Shown: positions 1 through 9,695 of the stretch, one piece after another
Position numbering within the stretch: the stretch's first letter is position 1
How the letters are laid out: every line of letters begins with the position of its first letter
Assembly (NCBI RefSeq): GCF_030848805.1
Contig: NC_092360.1
Coordinates: 11,718,001-11,782,000, forward strand
Source: Temnothorax longispinosus
Taxonomy: Eukaryota; Arthropoda; Insecta; Hymenoptera; Formicidae
DNA: 64,000 bases
Direction of reading: 5' to 3'
Translations under genes and position numbers: made by a program
The notes under the pieces: model-generated
What the model was told of the DNA's origin: nothing
The model's input: only the letters and a program-made list of their open reading frames with translations
Databases searched by the model: none

Positions 1-1765
1 TCTTTAATGTTCTATTAGCAATAAATTTCATTTCTCTAATAAAGTTGTAGTCAATCTTAATGTTATTAATAAGCCTAATTAAACCCAGCAATGATGCAAA
101 CCCTTTAATATAATCAGTTCTGATATTTTCTGATTGAGTTTCCGTACAATTGATTATGTTATTAATTTTTTTAAATAGCTCCTTATCGTAACTGGTCTTG
201 TCAGTTATATTATCGCTTAATTCATTAATGAGTTTTTCAAGCTTCTCGTGTTCCAGCATTTTAAAATTTTCCGGTATTATTTTATCCAATTTAACATTAC
301 TAAATATTTCAGCAATTTCTTTTATCACATCTACGCTTTCACTATCAGCAATTCTTTTTAGCAGTATTCTGATCGTTTTAATTTTGTTACTGTAAAGAAT
401 ATCAGTAATTACATTATCGATTCTTTTAGTATCCTTTTGAACGCCAATAAAAAAATTAACATCTGTATTTTCCTCAATTTCTGTTCTCTTAGAGAGTGAA
501 TAAGCATGTGATAATGAATTACGTAAATCTATAATTATTTCTCTTGTGTTTTTTGGTAACGATAATAGCAAAAGCTCACTTGTAGTATTAGATAACTTGG
601 GTGATTCTAACGTGTTTTTTAAATGCTCACCGATAACCTGTAAAACCCTTGTAATAATTAACTGTCCTTCTCTTTCCTTAGGATCAGCCGATAACGCCAA
701 CTTTATATAATCACTTATTTTCATTAAAGAATGAATATCCCTAATTTGTTGATAATCGTCATACAACTCTTCAAATTGAGGATAATTGCTAATAATCTCG
801 GCAACAACTATCTCGCGCTTTAACTTTGGAAAATCAGCGAGTTTATTTACACTTTTTAAAATATATTTTTCGTCTTCAAGTATGTTTGCAAAATTTTCCA
901 AGTGATTTAGTATTTTGCTTTTATTCAGTGTAGCATTATAGAATAGATTAATTTCTTCTTGTTTTGTGTGAGAGGAAACAAAACTGACTAAACAAAACTC
1001 CATTTCTTCCCAAGGTAATCTATCATAGGTTGATTTCAACTGCCGTTTTAATATATGAATATTTTGTGCGATAGATTTTGCTACAAATAAAGTCCTTTTA
1101 TCTACTTGTTTCGTGTTTGAGTAATTTGTCTTTAACAAGTTAATGTTTTGAAGTGTTAATTCAATCCGTCCTCTGATATTATTATTAAGACAATTATTCA
1201 TATTTTGATTTTTTCGTGAAATATTAGAGAAGAAACGAAGGTTTACTAACTTATCTTCAACAAAAATTTCCATTTCGTCTGATAATGGTACGTTTTTTAA
1301 CTTCAATTCTTCATAAGCTCTTGAAAGGATTTCATCCAGTTTTCCTAAATGAACGGCAAAATAATTACCTGGCCATTTACTAATGAGTGTATCAAGAAGC
1401 TCAACATTGCATGAACGTATAGCATAATAAAATGCATTATGGCACGTTTCATCTTCATCATCTGGCAATATAATATTTCTTCCAATAACAACAGACAGAT
1501 TATTTAGAATTCTACTATCACTATCAAATAGATACTCTAAAATTTTTACTTTATTATGTTTACAAGCTAAGATAACTAAATTAGTGCTTCTAACAGGGTT
1601 ATTAGCATTATCATAATAATCTCTTAAAGTTATTTGATCTTCTGCATTACTTATGTTGTCAATTAAATTACTTAATTTTTTTAAGCTATCAATATTATCC
1701 ACTGATATTGTCTTTTCAAGTTTAGTTAACACTTGGAAATAAAGTTCTCTTGTTTGTTTCTTCAT
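1..1765 (-). CDS. Long intronless ORF with ankyrin-like and HEPN-like segments (5' part; 3' end off window)
   Basis: Reading the minus strand from an ATG at 1765, the frame stays open for 588 codons to base 1, so the protein continues outside the window. An in-frame TAA lies near 1839 with no ATG between, which supports this start. Residues about 60-82 and 107-130 look like two ankyrin-type repeats (LVILACKHNKVKILEYLF and NAFYYAIRSCNVELLDTLI). The remainder is predicted helical. Residues about 375-425 have the pattern of a HEPN domain: a helix with IGEHLK, then LRNSLSHAY with Arg415, Asn416 and His420, the Rx4H arrangement of HEPN RNases. There is no signal peptide or membrane segment. I do not recognise a named gene. 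HEPN domains occur with NACHT and ankyrin modules in large arthropod and endosymbiont proteins, so a conflict or RNA-targeting role is possible, but this is inference. Other readings are a mobile-element ORF or DNA acquired from a symbiont. The open frame is certain; the domain calls are moderate. Confidence 0.75.
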   Translation of the reverse strand, partial: MKKQTRELYFQVLTKLEKTISVDNIDSLKKLSNLIDNISNAEDQITLRDYYDNANNPVRSTNLVILACKHNKVKILEYLFDSDSRILNNLSVVIGRNIILPDDEDETCHNAFYYAIRSCNVELLDTLISKWPGNYFAVHLGKLDEILSRAYEELKLKNVPLSDEMEIFVEDKLVNLRFFSNISRKNQNMNNCLNNNIRGRIELTLQNINLLKTNYSNTKQVDKRTLFVAKSIAQNIHILKRQLKSTYDRLPWEEMEFCLVSFVSSHTKQEEINLFYNATLNKSKILNHLENFANILEDEKYILKSVNKLADFPKLKREIVVAEIISNYPQFEELYDDYQQIRDIHSLMKISDYIKLALSADPKEREGQLIITRVLQVIGEHLKNTLESPKLSNTTSELLLLSLPKNTREIIIDLRNSLSHAYSLSKRTEIEENTDVNFFIGVQKDTKRIDNVITDILYSNKIKTIRILLKRIADSESVDVIKEIAEIFSNVKLDKIIPENFKMLEHEKLEKLINELSDNITDKTSYDKELFKKINNIINCTETQSENIRTDYIKGFASLLGLIRLINNIKIDYNFIREMKFIANRTLK

Positions 1766-4700
1766 AGTTTTTGTATTCTGGTATAAATTTCTCTTTAGAT
1801 TTAAAAGTAACAAAATTTTTGGCAGGCAAAAGTCAGTTTATTTTTTTATGTGGGTCTCCCTCTCTATGAACCTCTGTAACAGTAAGATACAGTTATTCCA
1901 GCAATAAGATAAAAAAATTTTTTAATATAGCAAAAACAAAGGAACATCTTCGAATATGTCTGAATAAGCTAAAAACATGCTAACAACATTTTTAGGTGAT
2001 ACTGGAAGTGATATAGAGAAGGGTGAACCACACACATAGACATAAGAGTAGGTTTGCCAGTAATGTTCTATTGACCTGCAATGTGCTGAAGGATATAAAT
2101 CGGAGATATAAAATTTATTTATTTTTTCAGAACGCAAATTTTAGTTAAATTATTTAAGTTATTTAAGTTAAATTATTTAAGTGATTTTTAAGCTAAAATT
2201 ATGACCGAGAAAACGCTGTAAATAATGAATATTAATTATAAATAAAAAATAATCGTTTTTGTTGCTCTTGATTTCATTGCCAAAAAAGATCCCTCTGATT
2301 GATAATCTTTTCTTCCTTTGTTACAGGAATACGTTCCGGATCGACTGCTCGCTCCACCAGGATTCGTTTAATGTTTAATCCCGTACGAATATCGAATTGT
2401 TATCAGTGACAGGTAAGTATTCCTCACAGTAGATAGTTATTCCACACAATTAGAGAACTGTTATCAATTCGTTTTCAGGTATCAACGACACCCGGAATAA
2501 CAGTGCGGTGCGAAAGAAAGAGAAGTTCGAACGACTTGTACGCTGTCTTAAAAAAATTATTATGAATTATTTCTCACTTGCTCGTCCAGTTGAGTGTGCG
2601 ACCACACTCGCACACGCACATTCAAACGTTTTTGAGTAACTAATTCGATAATTGCAACGTACACGCGTAATTAATTCGATGTAAGTCGGTAATGATGGTT
2701 ACACATTGTAAAAAATCTCACAACTCTGTATTAAGTTTTTTTCCCGACACAAGTGACCTTCATTTATTCTTAATCACAATCCCCCACTTTGTGTTCTTGT
2801 AGTGACTCATACGCATGACGCGTCTACGGATTACGTGCCTGGACGTTAAAAAAACCGCTTCGCGATATGTTCGCTACGGCGTTCTCCCGGCAAAAGATCT
2901 ATATTGAATTTTATTAGGAAGTAAATTCGAATTTCAATTAACGTATTAAGACGTAATAGCGTCACTCGGGTTTCAGTGTTAGGCGCTGTCGCAGGGCACT
3001 GTCTTTAGTCTTTATCGACAAGACTTTACGTCCGCTGGCTGTGACTGCTCCCGGACAAACAACTTTTATTGTTTAATTGGTTATTCACAATTACTTTTAC
3101 ACCTTACTAACTCACGTACGTAATACGCGCGGTTGCGGATAAAGTGCCCGAAGCCCGAACAGTTATACGAACGCCTCACTGCTCGTCCGCACGCTACGAC
3201 GTTGTACCAGCAAGTGATAAGGATTTCGCGATCACGTCGAAGCAAAGACCACATCTGTTATACGCTTGATACATCGGCAAGCTTTGAGAGATGGAGAAAG
3301 CATAAGCATGATTTGTTATCTCCTTCTCTCCCGAGCTGTGCGATTTCGAATCTCGAGAATCTCGAGTTTCAAATTGATTTGCAATTTATATTAATTCCCT
3401 TCCTACCAGATTGTAATATATTTACAAGTATGCTGTTATAAAATTGAAATTTATAAATATAAAAGCTATAAATATAATTAAATAATATTTATTAACATAA
3501 AAATTGACATTTAGAAATGTAATGTACAAAAATCCAATCTTGGCCAATACGCTTTAAAAAAAAATTCTTACATTTCAATTCTTACAATTATAAAAATTAA
3601 GTTTAACGTAATATTTAAATTTGCATAATAATAATTAAATATTAACTGCCGAGGAAAAATTACAGTTTATAGTTTTTTCCTCTTATTTAATTTATATTTT
3701 ATTTATGCATAACGTATAGTTGTATTATTATAACAGAATTGCGAGAAGGTGGTGATTGATATCGATAACATGCTTCAGTCGCTATATGTTTCCTGCGATA
3801 TATCGTCTTACATTTGATGACTTCGGAGATAAAATGCTGTGACGAAAGAATACGCTCTCTGTTTGATATTGACACATTTTTCAGTAGGCCGACCGGTCAA
3901 AGATAGCGGTTTAGTAGTATACATACACGTCTGTCATCGGTGTCTTCTTGGAATCTTTGAACTACCCATATATATTCTTGTATGTGTGAGGGAATGTGTA
4001 GGACCGTGTGCATTCAAGAAAATCTTATACACATATATAAACATTTATACACATGCAAATATTATACAATATAAACATACAAACATTTGATAAACTTCCG
4101 AAGTGTAAGGAAATCTTTACTATATCATCAGTCGAATATGCTTTGAGGTCAATAACACCGAAACAGTCCATTTTCGAAGCCTATTTGACCGAAATAAGCC
4201 ATTCATTCAGTTGCAAGGTTCTTTGCCGTTGCTTGTGGAAAAAATTTATCTATTGCCATATATAATAAATTCATATCTATACTTTTGCATTATCTTTCTT
4301 CTTCAACATGAATTTTGTATTTTCTTACTTTTCTTTCAGCTTATTTAAATTTCCTGCGAATTTGACATTTCCTTGGTGACGTTGATAATGCCAACGATAC
4401 TTGTACATTTAATATATCTTCTCAATATTGATGTAATTTATCTTGTAATTATAATATTTTATAAGTAGCAAAACTTATTTTTATGACTACCGCGTCCATT
4501 TTTGCCGCGCGATAATCGATATCGATCGCTGCTGCCCGCAAATCTCGCGATGTATCGTCTTACATTTGACTTCAGGTAAACGTGAAAATAGAATTCTCCT
4601 TAATCAGCGGTTGTTCATCATCACGTCCGTCCGATTATAACGATTATATTGTTAGGTGGCGAGCGAGCCTTCCCTATAATATCAAGTGACGATAATATAT

Positions 4701-5246
4701 TAATTATAACAGCTAACCATCGATCTTGTTAATATAATGGATAGAATTATATATTTTTAGAATTTTTATATGAATCTTTTGTTCGGATAACGTAAAGAGA
4801 TTTTTAAGAGCAGAGAATTACATATTTAGTCAAAAATTTAGTCTGCCGGTTGAATTAACTCGATTAACCGCTGCTTTCATTTCAATATCGATCATAATTT
4901 GTTGATTTAACCGAGAGAACTGCTGAGCAATATTTCTAACTATATATAATTCACCCTCCTTAATCTAATCCTTTTTTCTCCACTTATCAAGTCGGGAACA
5001 TTTTCACAGTAAAAAATTAATAATTACGTATCCCCTCTCTCCTTCCGTAAACTTCGACTGAGTTTATCTGGCAAAATCTGGCTCCGCTGACGTAATAAGG
5101 TGTAAAGGTTAGATGCGCTCATTTGCCTGTTATCGCCGCAAAAATGTAGTAAACGAGGGAAGAGCAATGTCGATATACGTTCATTAATCGTCAATTCATA
5201 GCAGAATTTGTCGTGGAGCAGTCGTTCAACGAGCTTTTATGTACAA
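1766..5246. other. Intergenic region, mostly unassigned
   Basis: No conserved protein was recognised here. Open frames such as the ones at 3133-3441 and 3839-4090 are short, have no recognisable motif and lack convincing splice context. A candidate orphan exon pair lies at 2327-2478 (separate entry). A partly repeated segment occurs near 3796 and 4548, sharing TATCGTCTTACATTTGA. The last few hundred bases before 5247 should hold the GALT promoter and 5' UTR, but no clear core element was seen. Confidence 0.5.
2327..2412 (+). other. Candidate orphan terminal exon followed by a 66-bp intron
   Basis: A good acceptor (TTGTTACAG) precedes 2327. The frame starting there reads EYVPDRLLAPPGFV and then a TAA stop at 2369-2371. 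The segment ends at a strong donor (CAG/GTAAGT) at 2412, and a pyrimidine-rich acceptor (TTTTCAG) lies at 2478, defining a 66-bp intron typical of insects. It could be the last coding exon plus a 3'-UTR intron of a gene further left, or exons of a non-coding RNA. No partner exon was found in the window. The splice signals are seen directly; transcription is inferred. Confidence 0.3.
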
Positions 5247-5562
5247 ATGTCGGCGAAAGGTAAGTGCGATTGCAACGTTATGTTGTAAATGTTTAAATAT
5301 TATTGTTATTATTTTTAATGTGAATTCTAACTGCTCGAGAATTTTTATCTCTTTTGTTTTAAAGAAATAAATACATTTTATCTGTCAATAACTAAGTTTT
5401 TTCTTTTTTTTTTTAAATAATACAAAATATAGATATATGGTACCACGAAAATATTCTGTATTATAATTAAATATTGCATATTTAGTCTAAAACGTTATGC
5501 AGAGAAAGTATTATGTAATGAAAAAGAATCTAATTTGTATGATATTACAGCTTTAGCATGAA

Positions 5563-5612
<50 letters not shown>

Positions 5613-7638
5613 TATTATACATTTCAGTTCAGCATATTTCTTGCAACTTATTGTTTTTTACATTATCAAAAATGTCTTGAAAAATGATTTATCTAATTCC
5701 ATGAATTTATATGATAGGTGATGGGTCATGGGACACACATGGAACGAAAGATATCTTTCGGAAAGATGTACCAAAAGATAACGCTACACCATCAGCGTTT
5801 GATCCAATTGGTTAGATTTATAATAGTATTTTTCAATATATCCAATATATATATATATATGTCTAACAACAGTTTTCTTAATGGAATTTAACTGTTTTGC
5901 AGAACATCAACATATAAGATATAATCCATTAAGAGGAGAATGGGTGCTGGTATCACCCCATCGTATGAAGCGACCTTGGGGAGGTCAAATAGAACCCAGT
6001 ACGGATGAGGAGCTTCCAGATTATGATCCCAAAAATCCCCTTTGCCCAGGAAATGTTAGAGCTAATGGGGAAGTCAGTTGATTATTTATATTTTGTCTGA
6101 CATACAAATAACGTTTCGCTATTTCGATTCCTATAATTGGAAATATCAAAATTCTTGATTTTATATGATAAAGGATATTTTGCCGTGTTTATTTTAGTAT
6201 TGCACTGTCGCCTACATTTCTATTATATTATTCTTCATTTACAAGAAATTTTTGTAACAACAGAATAATTCTATATATTTGATAATATACTAAAGATTTC
6301 TAGGGTAATTCTTTGATAAAATCTATTATCCTGTTATATTATTGCATGAATTAATAGCTTTCTAAAAATGTAAACTAAAATTTATCATTTTATTTTATTG
6401 CTAGATCATTCAAAATTGTCGTTTTTACATTATAGGTAACTCCAATGTACCAAAATACGTTCTCGTTCGTAAATGACTTTCCCGCTTTATTAGAATCGGT
6501 GCCAGATCCACCGAAATCAGATGATGAATTGTTTCAAATGGGATCCGCTAAAGGTACCTGCAAAGTGATGTGCTTTCATCCAAAGTCGAATGTAACAATA
6601 GCGTTGATGAAAATTCACGAGATTAAGGAAGTGATTAAACAGTGAGTAACATTTAATAAGTATATATCGGATACTTGTCACTTTTGAAAGATAAACATTG
6701 TAAAATGTAATAGATGGATCTTTGAGATATTGGAGTTGGGTGAGAAGTGGACCTGGGTCCAGATATTTGAAAACAGAGGCGCTCTGATGGGCTGTAGCAA
6801 TGCACATCCTCACTGTCAAATATGGTCTAGTTCGTTTTTACCGAATGAAATCAGAATAAAGGACGGATATCTCAGTGATTACTATAAGCGTAACAAGAAA
6901 CCTCTTCTCATTGATTACATGCAGAAAGAAGTTATAAAAAAAGTTAGTATTTTATAAAAAGTATTATAAATAATATTTTGATGCATATAAAAAAGTTTAA
7001 AGGGGATAACGATTTATCTTTAGCATCCAGAATTTTTTGATGCGGTTTTAACTAAGCTATTATATGAATTTTCAGGATCGGATTGTAATAGAGAATCGCG
7101 ATTGGATAGTTGTAGTACCGTTCTGGGCAGTTTGGCCATATGAAACTATGGTATTACCAAAAAAACAAGTGACTAGAATGCAAGATTTGTCCGGTAGCCA
7201 ACAAGAATCTCTAGCTGTTATCATGAAGAGATTATGTACAAAATATGATAATCTTTTTCAATGCTCTTTTCCATATTCGATGGGATGGCACGGTAAAGAA
7301 TAATGATTATCAGATATTCTATTTATTGTCTCCACATACCATTTCAATCTAGTATAGTTTATAATTACTGATTTATTGACATGATTAAAGGTGCTCCAAT
7401 GGGTCCATATCAGCACCATGACTATCCATACTGGACTTTTCATGGGATATACTTACCACCTTTATTACGATCAGCTACCATAAAGAAGCACATGGTTGGC
7501 TATGAGCTTCTAGCCCAAGCACAGAGGGACCTAACACCAGAACAAGCAGCAGAAAAATTGAGAAATTTATCAGATTCTCATTATAAGCATCCGGAAACTA
7601 GTCTAACTGTGGAGGAAATAGAAAAATACTCGAATTAA
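5247..7638 (+). CDS. GALT: Galactose-1-phosphate uridylyltransferase
   Basis: GALT moves UMP from UDP-glucose to galactose-1-phosphate in the cytosolic Leloir pathway. Seven exons join cleanly: 5247-5259, 5718-5810, 5903-6072, 6436-6641, 6714-6942, 7076-7292 and 7391-7638, giving 391 aa (human GALT is 379). Recognisable segments in order are EHQHIRYNPLRGEWVLVSPH, CPGNVRANGE, CKVMCFHP, VQIFENRGALMGCSN, and then NAHPHCQIW with the HPH catalytic triplet, whose second His is the uridylylated nucleophile. Near the end are FPYSMGWHG, PPLLRSAT and GYELLAQAQRDLTPEQAAE, which closely match animal GALT. The start is the short first-exon ATG, MSAKG, as in many split GALT genes; it is the least certain part. 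The gene is intact, with no missing catalytic residue. It faces MOCS3 tail to tail, with 175 bp between stop codons. An AATAAA lies 113 bp after the stop. Confidence 0.95.
5566..5611. repeat. (TA)n microsatellite
   Basis: About 23 uninterrupted TA units lie in the first intron of GALT. Confidence 0.95.
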
Positions 7639-7743
7639 GTGTATATATGTAAATAAGATATATATATTTTCGATAGTCATATACATATATAAAAATTTAT
7701 GAATTTAATATAAATTTTTATATTACATTATCTTGATGGTGTA

Positions 7744-7756
7744 TTTATTCAATAAA
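7744..7756. terminator. Abutting poly(A) signals for GALT and MOCS3
   Basis: TTTATT at 7744-7749 is AATAAA on the minus strand and lies 65 bp past the MOCS3 stop. AATAAA at 7751-7756 is on the plus strand and lies 113 bp past the GALT stop. The two hexamers are separated by one base, so both convergent transcripts would end in the same short AT-rich block and their 3' ends would overlap. Confidence 0.65.
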
Positions 7757-7813
7757 AGGTATGATACTAAACAAATGTATCACATCAATACATGATCTTC
7801 ATTTAATATATTA

Positions 7814-9695
7814 TTAATATTTAGGAAATTTTGGATCAATCTTGTTGCTCCAAGCATGGATACCTCCAATTATGTCTCTTATTTTTAAAGTATCTTCGGT
7901 AAACATCTTTTTCAGATACTGAGCTGCCTTTTGCGAATCATTACCACGTCTGCATAGAAGATACACTGAAAGAATAAATACAGTCTAAGATTAATTCTAT
8001 TAATCGCAAAAAATAATCTAAAAAATAGTAATGTAGATATAAATATATCGTACAGTCTACTGAATGATGGTCTTCTTGCGCTTTTTTTACATTGTCGTTT
8101 ATTAGCTGTAAATTATAATCCTTGCTAAGTTGCGGGAGAGGAATATTAATGGAATTCTGTATGTGGCAGATTTGATATTCTTCAGGGGAACGTACATCGA
8201 TCAATATGTGAGGTTTTGAATCGATTTTCACGATCTGATTATATTCCTCAACTGATATTCTTTCTTCTTTCCTCAGTAAATTTAAATTAGGATCTTTGTC
8301 ATTAGCCTTTGCGCCACAAAATTTTTCATAGTCTATTAATTCATGTATAACACGATGTTCCCCGCAAATCGCACAATCTGTCATCTTCGGGCGTAAGCGT
8401 ACATTGTGGAATTTAGTTTCCATTCCATCAAACAACAAAAGTCGTCCCGAAATTACATCGGGCATATCAAGTATAATTTTCAACGTTTCCAGTGCTTGCA
8501 GCACACCAATCGTACCCACGGCTGGTATCCGACAATGAGAAAAACCAAGAAATAATAATATTATAGTATATATTTGACTATAAATTGAAATAAATATAGA
8601 AATTGGTGAAAGAGCTTTACCTGCACCAAGAACACCTCCATCTCCACAATTTGTTACAGTTTCCGGTGGTGGTGGTTTAGGAAATATACATCTGTAGCAA
8701 GGGCCATTCTTGTAATTAAATACTGATAAATGCCCTTCAAACCTTAGTGCTGATCCGGAAACCAGTGGTTTGCCACTCAACACACATGCGTCATTCAACA
8801 AGTAACGAGTAGCTGCATTATCCGTAGCATCTATTACAATATCGTAATTCCTTATGATATCCAAAGCATTTTTACTATCTAGTTGAATTTTATATGGAGT
8901 GACTTTTACAAAACTATTCAACCTGCAGGAATAAGAGTACGAAAAAAATAAGATTATTATGTGTGTGTAAAAAAACTTAGTTATGTTCGCAAAACAGTAC
9001 CATTTTCATCTAATTTTAATCAATATACTATTAATTTATAATACTGTTATACCGATTAAGACTTTCCGCTGCTGCAATCACTTTCGCGGTGCCGATGCTT
9101 GTTTCCGGGTACAAAAATTGTCTATGAAGATTGTTTATTTCAACATCGTCATAGTCTACTATGCCTATGTGGCCGACGCCAGCGCACGTCAAATATAACG
9201 CCGAGGGACAACCAAGACCACCAGCTCCTACAATAAGTACAGAACTGTCCTTTATCTTCTTTTGACCTAAAAAAATCAGAATCCATCAGGAGAAAAGGAT
9301 TGTATATTACCTTCTTCCATAATGTATGTATAAAAGTGTTATCAATATTTTTATATATACTAGGGGTTTCATGATTTATTACAAAATTTATTACAAGATT
9401 ACGATAGTAGATTTTATCAAGTAGATCAGATTATGCAACTTTTCTTTTTATACATGTTATAAGGAAAATCTTATACACACAAATCTTATCATATACCTTT
9501 TACGCCAACTTCTGTCAAAAAGAGCTGCCGGCTGTATCTACAAATTTCGTCATTGCTCAAACCGTGTTCTTGCACGACCTGCTTCTTGCGTCGCAAACAA
9601 GCTAGTTCGGCCTCTTTCGTGTGCAGCAATTCACGCAACTTCGTAATTTCTGCTACTAATTCATCCTCACGCGTGTCCGTCAATATGTTGTCCAT
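7814..9695 (-). CDS. MOCS3: Adenylyltransferase and sulfurtransferase MOCS3 (Uba4)
   Basis: MOCS3/Uba4 adenylates and then thiocarboxylates the sulfur carriers MOCS2A and URM1, serving molybdenum cofactor synthesis and tRNA 2-thiolation in the cytosol. Five exons on the minus strand, 9695-9497, 9266-9053, 8922-8621, 8521-8054 and 7965-7814, join in frame to 444 aa (human 460). An N-terminal coiled segment is followed by the E1-like domain: RYSRQLFLTEVGVKG, the nucleotide-binding loop GAGGLGCPS, DYDDVEINNLHRQFL and DATDNAATRYLLND. Zinc cysteines are seen in CYRC and CAIC, and the E1 cysteine in VTNCGDGG. The C-terminal rhodanese domain has LIDVRSPEEYQICHI and the active loop LCRRGNDSQ with its persulfide cysteine. 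Both catalytic cysteines are present, so the gene appears functional. It converges on GALT. Confidence 0.95.

Noticed and set aside
198..395. 65-codon plus-strand ORF, hydrophobic and serine-rich
   Set aside because: It lies antisense to the long minus-strand ORF; its composition is the mirror of an Asp/Lys/Asn-rich coding strand.
1..1765. Bacterial contamination as the source of the left-edge ORF
   Set aside because: It cannot be excluded, but the base composition matches the adjoining insect DNA and there is no junction or bacterial neighbour gene in view; host-embedded DNA is the simpler reading.
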